A DNA stretch of 64,000 nt from Nephrocerus scutellatus (GCA_947095585.1 OX352765.1:24210254-24274253), one strand, 5' to 3'; positions 32,293 through 41,939 are shown, counted from the first letter of the stretch. Made by a program: numbers and translations. Notes: generated by a model not told the origin, from the letters alone.

Positions 32293-33942
32293 TTAAATTG
32301 GCGCCCAACGTGGGGCCCGACGGAATTCAGGGCGCTACTGGATTTTGTTGGGTTCCACAACTTCTCTTTTCTTTTATTTTCCTTGGTAGAATAAATTAAA
32401 TACCTCCATGGTATATTGCTAGTTTCGGTGTGCGGTTATAACTCACACCGGATCCCTTCTCTATCAATTGTGTTCTGCCTCGTTCGCGGGACGAGACGAA
32501 GCTCCCTTATGGAATTGCAGACATCGCGCACGAGTGGGATGCACTGACCAGGGGAATTTTAAGTTCGTCCCGAGCTCGTTACAGCTCATGATAATTTCGC
32601 CTGTTAAATCTTTTCATAGTATAAATCTTTGATAAATTAATGCTCGTCTTAATGGCGAGCCCTTTTGCTCTGAGAGTGACCTCGAATCAGGGTTTCTGGA
32701 ATTGCAGATTTCTGAACCCCGTTTGGATTTCCGACCGTGGACCCGGTTTTCGAGGATACCTCACTCCAGATCCTTTTATGATCGTCGGTTTTCTGCAGCT
32801 GGTAAGGAGGAATCTGAGGTGTCTTTCGTGGAATTGCTAGCATCTTGCACGAGTGGGACGACCTGACCCGAAGACAATCGGATCAGCTGAATTAGTAGCA
32901 GAAGCCGATCATCCTTTAACCTTTAACGCCATAAACTTTCTGTTGGAGTTTTTTCTTGTTTTCGTACAATGCCTTCCAGGAATGGCCAAGAATTGCTTCG
33001 TGCACACCTCGGACCAGAATATAATTGGCATTGATATTTCGTCAATGTTAAATGGGGTGGTGTTTCATCTCTTGGAACTGCTAGCATTCGCAACTGTGCG
33101 AATGCTTGACCAGAGCCCTGATGACATCATCTTCGCCGATATTAGATTGTGGTTCCTTGAGGATACCTGTTGTCGTCAAATGGTCTTATTATTACTACAC
33201 AAGGTGCTTCCTGGAATTACCATAGTGATATCACGCAGACCTTGGACCAGGAAGTCATTGGTGTTTCTTTGGAACTGAACTGATGATTTAATGTTGTCGA
33301 AAATTTTCCTTCAACGATGTCTTGATGCGGAAAACGTAACTGCGACCGGGATGACTTGCGTCGGAGAGAGTAACAGAGTGGTTGATTTCATATTTGCGTT
33401 ATTTTTGTGTCTATTGTTATCGCATAGCTTATGCGATTAATCGTTTTGGGTTAACTCTGCGATTTTTTTTTGTAATCTCTCATTTTGGAGAACACCTCTG
33501 TAACGTTAAGTGTAGGCTTGATTTGGGTTAAATAGATTTAGGGTGACCTGAACTTATCAACTCTTGTTCAGGTTGTTGTACTAGACTGTAGTAGTAGTAA
33601 GTTGTACTTGTACTGTTGTAAAGGATTATAGTAATTTTAGGGTTCCAAGAGAACTCGAATAGTAATTAAATAATTCAATATATTTTGAATTAAAGTTTGG
33701 TTTAAATTCGGTATTCAGACCTAATCAAATTTGTAAAGCCGTCTTAAATTTATTTTTTTTTCTTCAAAGGAATTTTGAATTCCGCTTACTTAGTTTGAAT
33801 TATCGAAGGTATCTCTCGCGGTGAGAGCTTGCTTCGTACGCTGGTGGCTGATCTGGGGTTTATCGGTAATATTTTGTAGAAACGCACATTGACAAGTGCG
33901 ACGGTTTCGGGTGGTGGTGAACTTGAGTGAACCTTGGTGAAT
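32293..33942 (+). other. Gypsy element leader (5' UTR)
   Basis: This 1.65-kb untranslated leader lies between the 5' LTR and gag. It contains the primer binding site and at least three diverged copies of a roughly 40-bp motif (32511-32550, 32830-32868, 33074-33111) of the form GGAATTGC(T)AGCAT...GCACGAGTGGGA...TGACC. Several short upstream reading frames precede the gag start, so ribosome shunting, reinitiation or splicing may be needed. The packaging signal is expected here but cannot be identified by eye. Confidence 0.8.
32299..32316 (+). other. Primer binding site, tRNA-Lys type
   Basis: TGGCGCCCAACGTGGGGC lies 6 nt after the 5' LTR. It is the reverse complement of the 3' end (with CCA) of insect tRNA-Lys, 18 of 18 bases as I recall that tRNA. 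It primes minus-strand DNA synthesis. tRNA-Lys priming is known for gypsy-type elements of flies. Confidence 0.93.
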
Positions 33943-35613
33943 ATGTTTACTATTAGGAGCAACGAAGACTTACGGCGTCTCAATCCGAGCGTCATATGTC
34001 AGGTATGCAAGTCCGGCTTGACACCGGAAATAGACAGCCTAGTCACTCCGTGTGAACATGTATTTCACCACGCTTGCATCACCGAGTTCCTCAAGACCTC
34101 AGAGAAGTGCCCTACCTGTAAACTGGAATGTGTGACTGAAGGTTTAAAACCCATAGAAATAACTGTTACACAATCTTCAGGCGCAACGTCAGGTAAGAAA
34201 AGGTTTGCAAAGCGAACTCCAATATCAAAGGGCGCCATTCCGAAGACGGTACAAACCCGAAGCCCCGGTAGGGGTAAGAAAAGTAATTCTAGGGGGCGCA
34301 ATCCACTCGACTGGACCATGAATGGGAATTCACAAAACACAGGTGCCAATTATGACCTGGACGATAGCTTGGGAGTTGAGAACCATCTCTTTGATGATCC
34401 ACGGAGGTTGTCTGGGGTACGGCCAATTTCAACTACGGACAAGAGCATCACAAAGGATGAAGTTAATGCCTTGGTTAAGTCAGCCTTGGAGCGACAATAT
34501 TCTGAAACCATTGAGGGTTTGACTAGCCGATTGTCTGAGGTGGTTACCGCCAATGTGCAAAGATATTTCGAAAACTTCAATCTCCATCCCACCTTTTCAC
34601 GACCAGACCCATCGAACCTCTACCAGACGCGACCAGAGGAATTCGCTCGAATACCACCGATGGCGATTCCTGATGCTTTCAGCGCCCAGGGAATTCCAAC
34701 TGCCTCGAGAGGTGTTTCGTTTGCACCCGACCCTTCGGATATCCCGGGGCGTTCTCTAGACTTAAGTAAGTCCGATCGGATCACTAGCTTGATCCAGAAA
34801 TGGCAAATTCGTTTCGATGGTTCTCCGGACGGTCTCCCTGTCGATGAATTCTTGTATCGCATACAGGTCTTGACCAATCAAACTCTGTTCGGGGATTTCT
34901 CTCTAATCTGCAGCAATTTCCATATGCTTTTGCATGGAAAGGCTCGTGAGTGGTATTGGCGATACCACAGGGGTGTGCTTACTTGTAACTGGCATGATCT
35001 CTGTGGAGCGTTGAGAACACAATACAAGGACTGTCGGACTGACTATGATCTTCTAGAAAGCATTCGTTCGCGCAAGCAGAGAGACCGAGAGGGTTTTGAC
35101 GAGTACTTTGATTCTGTGTCTGTTCTAACCAATCGTCTGGATACACCTTTAAATGAAAGAGAATTGGTTGAGATAATATCTCGCAATCTCAGGCCAGATA
35201 TACGACATGAAATTCTATACTTAAATATGAATTCCATCTCACAACTTCGTGATGTCTGTCGGAAGCGCGAAAGGTTTTTAGCTGAATTAAATCGAGGGTC
35301 CGCGGGACCTAGAAATTCTTTACCTCGACGGAACATCTCTGAAGTTGATGCGGTCGGTAGTTCCCCTGATAGGGTTGAGCAATTAAATCTTGCGGAAGTC
35401 GCAAATCGCGTTCCAGCGGAAAAGAATAGTCGTGGGTGTTGGAATTGCGATGAATCGGGTCACCGGTATTTAGATTGCGTAAAGGAACGACGTATCTTTT
35501 GCTACGGATGCGGCGCGGTCAACGTATACAGACCGAACTGTAGCACCTGTATGAACTCGGGAAACGCTCGGACGGGTGTGACCAAGTTTCGTCCTCGAAA
35601 CACACACCCTTAG
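33943..35613 (+). CDS. gag: Gag polyprotein with N-terminal RING-H2 finger
   Basis: This 556-codon ORF starts at the first ATG in frame (33943); a TGA lies in frame at 33928, with only TTG and GTG codons between. Residues 19-59 form a textbook RING-H2 finger: C19-x2-C22-x14-C37-x-H39-x2-H42-x2-C45-x10-C56-x2-C59. A basic Lys/Arg-rich stretch (about 75-120) follows. Residues about 285-445 form the capsid-type retrotransposon Gag domain ('FDGSPDGLPVDEFLYRI', 'LHGKAREWYWRY', 'GFDEYFDSVSVL'). Near the C-terminus there is one perfect CCHC knuckle (C499-x2-C502-x4-H507-x4-C512). A second knuckle has Val in place of His (C520-x2-C523-x4-V528-x4-C533). Gag builds the particle and binds RNA. A RING finger implies possible E3 ubiquitin ligase activity, which is inference. 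Two in-frame TAG codons end the ORF; pol follows by -1 frameshift. Confidence 0.94.
   Translation: MFTIRSNEDLRRLNPSVICQVCKSGLTPEIDSLVTPCEHVFHHACITEFLKTSEKCPTCKLECVTEGLKPIEITVTQSSGATSGKKRFAKRTPISKGAIPKTVQTRSPGRGKKSNSRGRNPLDWTMNGNSQNTGANYDLDDSLGVENHLFDDPRRLSGVRPISTTDKSITKDEVNALVKSALERQYSETIEGLTSRLSEVVTANVQRYFENFNLHPTFSRPDPSNLYQTRPEEFARIPPMAIPDAFSAQGIPTASRGVSFAPDPSDIPGRSLDLSKSDRITSLIQKWQIRFDGSPDGLPVDEFLYRIQVLTNQTLFGDFSLICSNFHMLLHGKAREWYWRYHRGVLTCNWHDLCGALRTQYKDCRTDYDLLESIRSRKQRDREGFDEYFDSVSVLTNRLDTPLNERELVEIISRNLRPDIRHEILYLNMNSISQLRDVCRKRERFLAELNRGSAGPRNSLPRRNISEVDAVGSSPDRVEQLNLAEVANRVPAEKNSRGCWNCDESGHRYLDCVKERRIFCYGCGAVNVYRPNCSTCMNSGNARTGVTKFRPRNTHP
35559..35609 (+). promoter_or_regulatory. Programmed -1 ribosomal frameshift signal (gag-pol)
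   Basis: The slippery heptamer GGGAAAC (35559-35565) sits in the gag frame as G-GGA-AAC, the canonical X-XXY-YYZ arrangement. After an 8-nt spacer comes a hairpin: GGGTGTG (35574-35580) pairs perfectly with CACACCC (35603-35609), and an inner stem TTTCG (35587-35591) pairs with CGAAA (35596-35600) around TCCT. The pol frame is open from 35544, just upstream of the heptamer, so slippage puts ribosomes directly into pol 48 nt before the gag stop codon. The same heptamer is known from the gag-pro site of simian type D retroviruses. Whether a pseudoknot forms is not determined. Confidence 0.88.
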
Positions 35614-35633
35614 TAGACAAAACCTCGGATAAC

Positions 35634-38600
35634 ATGCAATCGGATACGATGAAGACGGGGGTTATACCGACGAAATCTATGGTACCCTGCGCGACTCAAA
35701 TATACAAAGTATCAGATACCACCTGTAAATCATACGTTAGGAAACCTGCCCTGTTGCCGATCAAACCTTATCATGTAAGATTTGACGAGTACCAAAAGGC
35801 GAAAGCACGAATTTTCGGAGAAGACACAATTATGGTTGAGAGAAAAAGAAAGCGATCAACCCTCAGATTACGAGAATTCTGGAGGTCGGTCCGATTAAAT
35901 CGACGGAACCTAGTGAATGCCATCATCAACAAGGGGAACGATGTTCGATCTTATGCCGAGGTAAAAATGTTAGGCCAGTCGGTGCTAGGATTACTTGACA
36001 GTGGAGCCACCATTAGCTGTCTAGGCTCCAAAGTAGCAGATGACCTGTTGCGAGGTGATCACGATATCATCAAATTCGTCAGCAGTGTTAGAACGGCCGA
36101 CGGAGCTCGACAACCAGTAAAGGGGAAAATGAGAGTTGATCTGGAATTTCGCGGACAGACTCGAACAATTGATCTATACCTCATCCCTACTCTTTCGCAA
36201 GACTTATATCTGGGAGTTGACTTCTGGCGTAAATTCAATTTAGCTCCTGATGTTATTGGCGAATTACACCTCAATTCGAATAATGATACAGCAAGAGCGG
36301 TGGATGGCAATTCTCTTAGGTTGACTGACGATCAACGTAAACGACTGGAAGCGGTTAAGTCTTTGTTCCCATCTTACGAAAGTCACGGGTTGGGCAAAAC
36401 GACGTTGCTCGAACACACTATAGACGTAAGGGACGCAAAACCCGTGAAGCAGCGACATTACCCGGTGTCCCCAGCCATTGAAAAACTAATCTATGCCGAA
36501 CTGGATGAAATGCTAGAGCAAGGGATTATTGAGGAGTCTAAAAGTTCTTGGAGCTCGCCAGTGGTGTTGGTGCGACAACCTGGGAAGATTCGTTTGTGCT
36601 TGGATTCCAGAAAAGTGAACGCGGCAACGGTCAAGGATGCGTATCCTTTGCCGCACATAAATGGGATCCTGGGACGATTGCCACCTGCTGAAGTAATCTC
36701 AAGCTTAGATCTAAAGAAGGCTTTTCACCAAATTCCGCTAGAAATAGGGTCGCGCGACAAAACTGCTTTCACGGTTCCGGGTAGACCATTGTATCAGTAC
36801 CGAGTGATGCCATTTGGGCTATGCAATGCCCCGCAAACGCTGTGTAGGTTGATGGACCAAGTGATTCCATCACAATTTCGAGATTGTGTATTCGTTTATC
36901 TAGATGATCTGTTGGTCATCACAGACACATTTGATGAGCACTTGCTAATCTTGGAAGAAGTTGCCTGTCAGTTGCGTAAGGCTGGTCTTACCATCAACGT
37001 ACGGAAAAGTAAATTCTGTCTGAGTGAGGTGAAATATTTAGGCTATATAGTAGGAGGGGGAACTCTGAGAGTTGATCCCGATAAGCTCGTCGCTATAAGG
37101 GAGTTCCCTACACCGAAGTCAATCAGGCAACTGAGGAGATTTCTGGGAATGGCGGGCTGGTATCGGCGCTTCATATCCAATTTCTCAGTTATAGCCCACC
37201 CCCTTACAGATTTACTAAAGAAATCCAAATCGTTTGCATGGTCGGAAGAGGCCAATAACGCCTTTGTCAAACTAAAGGAACTTCTAACCACGGCCCCGGT
37301 CCTGTCGAATCCCGACTTTAATAAACCATTCATACTGCAATGCGACGCAAGTCAAGACGGTATTGGGAGTGTTCTTGCCCAGATTAACGACTGCGGTGAT
37401 GAAGTTCCAGTGGCGTTCATGTCTCAGAAGCTTAACAAAGCCCAGAGGAACTACAGCGTCACGGAGCAAGAGTGCCTGGCCGTTGTAATAAGTATCAAAA
37501 AGTTTCGCGCTTACATTGAAGGTCAAACCTTCACGGTCATCACTGATCACGCGAGCTTACAGTGGCTGATGAGGCAAACCGATTTGAGCGGCAGATTGGC
37601 GCGGTGGGCCTTAAAACTTCAAGGGTTCGAGTTTTCAATTGAACACAGGAAAGGCTCCGAAAACGTAGTCCCCGACGCCTTGTCAAGATTGCATTCAGAT
37701 GAAGTATATGAAATTGTAGATGTAGGCCCCGCGGTTGACTTGGACTCTGGTGAGTTCGAAAGCCCCGGATACGTGTCTCTCAGGGATAAGGTCTTGGCCA
37801 ACCAGAATAGGCTACCCGATTGTAAGGTTATGGGAAAATACGTGTACAAACGCACCGAAATTGCATCCGGTAATGCTGACCAGGAGGCTGATTCGTGGAA
37901 GCTATGGATTCCTCAGTCCTTGGCTAGCCATATCATTCGACAAGCACACTGCCGGCTGACTAGCGCACACGGAGGAGTGGGTAAGACTATCGAACGTATC
38001 AGACGATATTTCTTCTGGCCTCACATGCTGAAACAGGTCAGGGATTTCATCTCGGATTGCGAAACGTGTAAGTGCACCAAGCCAACGAATACCATTTTAC
38101 GACCGCCCATGGGACGTTTAGCACTAACTGTCAGACCATTTCAACGGCTATACATCGATCTGATAGGGCCTTATCCACGTTCAAAATCCGGTGCCATAGG
38201 GATATTTATTGTCGTCGATCACTTTTCCAAGTACAACTGGTTAAAATCTCTGAAGAAACTCTGTGCTTCGGTCATTTGCGGTTACTTAGAGGATTACCTT
38301 TTTCACACCTTTGGGGTACCTGAGGAAATTGTGTCCGATAACGGAGTACAGTTCAAGTCAGCTCAGTTTAAAACTCTAATGATAAAATACGGTATAAAAC
38401 ATGTGTATACGGCCTTATATTCGCCTCAGTCGAACGCGTCCGAGCGGGTGAATCGATCAGTGATAGCTGCTATTCGAGCTTATCTCAAAGACGATCAGAA
38501 AGATTGGGATCGATACCTGAGCGGTATAAGTTGTGCTCTGCGTAGTTCGAATCACACTACCATTGGTCATAACCCATACAATGTCTTGTTTGGTATGAAC

Positions 38601-38972
38601 GTGATACACCATGCGGGTGACTATCGGTTGTTGCGTAGCCTTGACCTGTTAGAAGAACCCGACGCACACCTTCAACCGAATGACCAACGAACGACGATCA
38701 AGAAAAGGGTCCAAGAGAACCTACATCATGCCTATGAAAAGAACGCCCGAACTTACAACACGAGGAGCCGTAACGTCGATTTTAAAGTCGGTCAGGAAGT
38801 GTTCCGGCGAAATTTCATCCAAAGCAATTTTGCAAAAGGCTTTAGCGCCAAGCTTGCACCTCTTTTCGTACCGGCCCGAATTCGAGAGAAGCAAGGAAAT
38901 TCGAACTATGTTCTTGAAGATAGATCTGGTAAATTGATCGGAACTTATCATGCGAAAGATATTCGGCAATAG
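35634..38972 (+). CDS. pol: Pol polyprotein (PR-RT-RNase H-integrase)
   Basis: This is a 1,112-codon ORF from the first ATG; the frame is open from 35544 and is probably entered by -1 frameshift. Protease: D122-S-G-A. RT: Y422-L-D-D, with 'LDLKKAFHQIPL' and 'MPFGLCNAPQTL' upstream. RNase H: D571 ('QCDAS'), E611/E613 ('TEQE') and D638 ('TDHAS'). Integrase: zinc finger with H772, H779, C809 and C812, then the DDE triad D842, D902 and E937 with the retroviral D(35)E spacing. A GPY/F-like C-terminal module ends the protein; no chromodomain is visible. It supplies particle maturation, reverse transcription and integration. Every catalytic residue checked is intact and there is no stop, so the copy could be active. 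The pol stop is 71 bp before the 3' LTR, leaving no room for env. Confidence 0.97.
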   Translation: MQSDTMKTGVIPTKSMVPCATQIYKVSDTTCKSYVRKPALLPIKPYHVRFDEYQKAKARIFGEDTIMVERKRKRSTLRLREFWRSVRLNRRNLVNAIINKGNDVRSYAEVKMLGQSVLGLLDSGATISCLGSKVADDLLRGDHDIIKFVSSVRTADGARQPVKGKMRVDLEFRGQTRTIDLYLIPTLSQDLYLGVDFWRKFNLAPDVIGELHLNSNNDTARAVDGNSLRLTDDQRKRLEAVKSLFPSYESHGLGKTTLLEHTIDVRDAKPVKQRHYPVSPAIEKLIYAELDEMLEQGIIEESKSSWSSPVVLVRQPGKIRLCLDSRKVNAATVKDAYPLPHINGILGRLPPAEVISSLDLKKAFHQIPLEIGSRDKTAFTVPGRPLYQYRVMPFGLCNAPQTLCRLMDQVIPSQFRDCVFVYLDDLLVITDTFDEHLLILEEVACQLRKAGLTINVRKSKFCLSEVKYLGYIVGGGTLRVDPDKLVAIREFPTPKSIRQLRRFLGMAGWYRRFISNFSVIAHPLTDLLKKSKSFAWSEEANNAFVKLKELLTTAPVLSNPDFNKPFILQCDASQDGIGSVLAQINDCGDEVPVAFMSQKLNKAQRNYSVTEQECLAVVISIKKFRAYIEGQTFTVITDHASLQWLMRQTDLSGRLARWALKLQGFEFSIEHRKGSENVVPDALSRLHSDEVYEIVDVGPAVDLDSGEFESPGYVSLRDKVLANQNRLPDCKVMGKYVYKRTEIASGNADQEADSWKLWIPQSLASHIIRQAHCRLTSAHGGVGKTIERIRRYFFWPHMLKQVRDFISDCETCKCTKPTNTILRPPMGRLALTVRPFQRLYIDLIGPYPRSKSGAIGIFIVVDHFSKYNWLKSLKKLCASVICGYLEDYLFHTFGVPEEIVSDNGVQFKSAQFKTLMIKYGIKHVYTALYSPQSNASERVNRSVIAAIRAYLKDDQKDWDRYLSGISCALRSSNHTTIGHNPYNVLFGMNVIHHAGDYRLLRSLDLLEEPDAHLQPNDQRTTIKKRVQENLHHAYEKNARTYNTRSRNVDFKVGQEVFRRNFIQSNFAKGFSAKLAPLFVPARIREKQGNSNYVLEDRSGKLIGTYHAKDIRQ

Positions 38973-38987
38973 AGCTTCTACCCTTTT

Positions 38988-39040
38988 CAAACGATAGGGC
39001 AGAATGTCTTATCACTGAGTGGAATTCGGCCTATCGTTTG
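38988..39040 (+). other. Hairpin abutting the 3' LTR, in place of a clear polypurine tract
   Basis: CAAACGATAGG (38988-38998) and CCTATCGTTTG (39030-39040) are perfect inverted repeats of 11 bp with a 31-nt loop. The stem ends 3 nt before the LTR (39044). The position should carry a polypurine tract to prime plus-strand synthesis, but the bases directly before the LTR are pyrimidine-rich (TATCGTTTGTTG). The only short purine run is GAGTGGAA in the loop (about 39018-39025). Confidence 0.8.
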
Positions 39041-39043
39041 TTG

Positions 39044-41935
39044 TGTAATGGTAGGAATACCTAGGAACACCCTGTAGCTCTCTGCAAGAAAAAAAATTGG
39101 TTTCGACGCTTTAGCCGATCGGCCGTCACTTGTCCCTTTCCTTCGCCGGTTCTTCCATTCTCCTTTAAACGCATTTGAAAACTTAAAGAATCCCCAACAA
39201 CAATTGCATTGACCACTAGAAAGCATATCGTATGATTTGTTGAGAGGTAATATCACACCTTTCAACCGCACGTAAATGGCTTACGGATTGGCTGTAGAGA
39301 GAAGAGCATATCGCTCTGGAAAGATACCGGAGAATCATCCGATAATCTTTTCTTCTCCCCTCACAATTACGCCGCAGACATGACACTTCCATCCTTTCGT
39401 GATATGGTAGGTTTACATACGCGTGTATGTACTAAGCTTGGACGAATACCTTTTTGCCACGCATGCAGCAAAAAAGACAGTGGGGGTAATGGGCATTCGT
39501 TTGGTGATCAACCAAAGAAAAGAGCGTCGAAACTTTGCCTGAGAAAGGGAGTTGGATTTTGGCCGTCAAGTTGGACGGATGTGGTCGAGTTTTGTTTGCG
39601 GGTACTACCAGAGCAAAAAGTCAAGTCTTTTCCATTTTGTGGTGCCGTTGTCGGAAATATTATTAAATCTTAGAAATAAATATAGAAACGCGAAATATCG
39701 GCTTATTAGTGGTGATAAAAGGAAAAAAAAAAGGAGAAAAGGCTTTGGCTAGTCGCCACGAATTTTTTTTCCCACCTATGAACTTTCGATTTCTTTTTGT
39801 TCTGTGCCGAATAGTTCGCCATTTTGGGATATAGTTCCTCTACGGCAAGACGCGTGGCAAGTGCAAGGAATTACCCTCTGGCCAGAATAATTGCCCTAGA
39901 GATGAGGAAAAAAAAATAAAATCTCCAACGCATAAGTTCTTCAGGTGCTGTTTTCGTGTGACTACTCTGTGAGGAAACCGTAAGCAGTATCTCGGTTGCC
40001 AGTGATTAAATTCCGCTTCGTGCATTGCAAGCCCAAACACCCGTATGATTTTTTTTTCCTTTGGCTTCCACCGGCTCGGAGATTTCCTTTCTGAATTCCA
40101 CTTCGGAGCCCTACATTTTCGCGCACCGTCCTGAACTCTACATGAAGTACTCGTATCATTGGAGGAGCTGCGTTTTTTTATTTCCCCTTACGTCGGCTAT
40201 CGCCAAAGTCTATGGCATTTTCAACCCAGCAACTGCGACAGCGACGTTCGTTATTCACCTATTTCAAACTTTGTGCCTAATCAAATGGAGAGAAAAACGA
40301 ACCCGATGAACGGAATTCCCGAGTAAAAATTTCGATAAGGGAATTTTGCGTCGATTTGGGTTCCGGTCGAAGGCTCTGGACCTTAGATCACGGCAGAAAG
40401 GACACCACCAACACTACTACTATTAAATCGGTGGAACTTACTCCTACCATCGCGTCTACTACTACTAATATTCCTGCGGAAACTACATTCATCTTTACAG
40501 CAACTACTACGTACTACTATTGGACACAATAATCTTTTTTTATTATTAATTCGAAAGTAGAAATTTGTTAATTGGTAAATTTTGAAGGGGAAGGACTTTA
40601 AATTGGCCCATCCGCTTAATAACTTGCATTGTTGTTTCAGCCTAATTAGAATTCATCGTCATCGACAGCGCTGCCGACGTCGCGTGGATTTACAAGTAAG
40701 TGGTACAATTTATATTTCTTTTGTTTCTCTCTATGGTTTATGGTGCCTCTAGCAACAACACAACAGGGTGACTAGGGATGATATTGGTCGCTGAACCAGT
40801 TCGGGTGCATAATTTAAATCCGCTCCCCAGACAAATGACTACTACAGAAAATAAATTTCTTTTGTTTGTAAATAATAGATTAATTAAAGGATTTTAAATT
40901 TCTTTTAATTACTTTCCTTCAATGATACAATTTCGACCCCTTTGGTCCTCACCTTTAATTATTAAAAATTAAATTTAAGTTTAGTAGTAATAGATTTTGA
41001 TCGATTAAAATTAATCGAAGTTTTTTTTTGTTTGATCAAATTTAGACCCTTTGGGAGACAATTAACACAATTTTATTTGGTTTGTAAATAATAGATTAAT
41101 TAAGGGATTTAAATTTCTTTTAATTACTTTCCTTCAATGATACAATTTCGACCCCTTTGGTCCTCACCTTTAATTATTAAAAATTAAATTTAAGTTTAGT
41201 AGTAATAGATTTTGATCGATTAAAAATGAATCGAAGTTTATTTTTGTTTGATCGAATTTAGACCCTTTGGGCGACGATTATCACAATGAGGATAAAATGA
41301 ATTTTGGTTTGTTTGTAAATGTTTGAGTGATAATCTGAAGTAAGTTTTTTTTTCTCTAAGGCCATTTAATTGTTGAAATAAATTTTTATAAGTTTGATGT
41401 AAACATTACTGCAAATTGAATTGGGTTTTTTTTTTATATTTTAAAGGGGTTCTTATTTTATTTGAAAATGGACCTAAACAGGAATAAACAAAAGGGGAAT
41501 TAACTAAACTCAACTCTCCGGCAGGGGTGATCCCGGTAAAAGGGATGTGGGATTGACCCACTTCCGAAAAGGGGGACCCGACTACATCGGGGTCCCAAGG
41601 ATGGGAGGGTGAAGAAGGTGGTCGAGCCCAGGTGGCCGAGATTTCCACCGACGATCCGCATCAGGTCATCCGGTTTACGATACAATTGGTTTATTTTCTC
41701 TCTCTCTGTCTCCCTCTCCCTCTCTCTATCTATCATGAAAGTAGGTTTTGTTTCTTTTTTTTTGGTATTCACCGCAGCACGCGAAATTATTTGTGCAAAT
41801 GGCGGAAGGCATGTGAGGACCAAGATCCCCTCCCGGTTGCCGACGAGCACGGCCGTAATGAACGCGTGCGCCCGGTCCTACCATGCCTCCCAGGTGACGG
41901 ATGTCTTAAAGTCAACAGTCCCGTAGTCCATTACA
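39044..41935 (+). repeat. 3' LTR
   Basis: It is the same length as the 5' LTR (2,892 bp) with a constant offset, so there are no net indels between the two. No substitution was noticed on reading. It is followed directly by CCAC, the right target duplication (41936-41939). Because both LTRs are copied from one template at insertion, near-identity means a recent insertion. Confidence 0.97.
40865..41289 (+). repeat. 216-bp tandem duplication inside the 3' LTR
   Basis: This is the exact counterpart of the duplication at 31222-31646, as expected for matching LTRs. Confidence 0.9.
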
Positions 41936-41939
41936 CCAC
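41936..41939. repeat. Target-site duplication, right copy (CCAC)
   Basis: It directly follows the 3' LTR and matches the left copy at 29397-29400. Confidence 0.9.

Larger units (their letters stand above)
29401..41935 (+). mobile_element. Complete, young Ty3/gypsy LTR retrotransposon
   Basis: The element is 12,535 bp. It has two 2,892-bp LTRs at a constant offset of 9,643 bp, beginning TGTAATGG and ending CCATTACA (a perfect 8-bp terminal inverted repeat), and a CCAC target duplication. Inside are a tRNA-Lys primer binding site, a long leader, gag, pol in the -1 frame, and a hairpin before the 3' LTR. Pol order is protease, RT, RNase H, integrase, which defines Ty3/gypsy (Metaviridae). The two genes are open and all catalytic residues I could check are present. 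No env-like ORF follows pol: only 71 bp separate the pol stop from the 3' LTR. Very long LTRs, a tRNA-Lys PBS and 4-bp TSDs resemble the Osvaldo/Ulysses lineage of Drosophila, which is an inference to be tested by RT phylogeny. Confidence 0.97.

Noticed and set aside
31966..32399. Overlapping frames of 105-136 codons at the LTR/leader border
   Set aside because: They run through a CT microsatellite and the primer binding site and shift product at the LTR edge, which is not expected of a real gene.
38973..39043. Search for an env gene between pol and the 3' LTR
   Set aside because: Only 71 bp are available; no envelope gene is present in this element.
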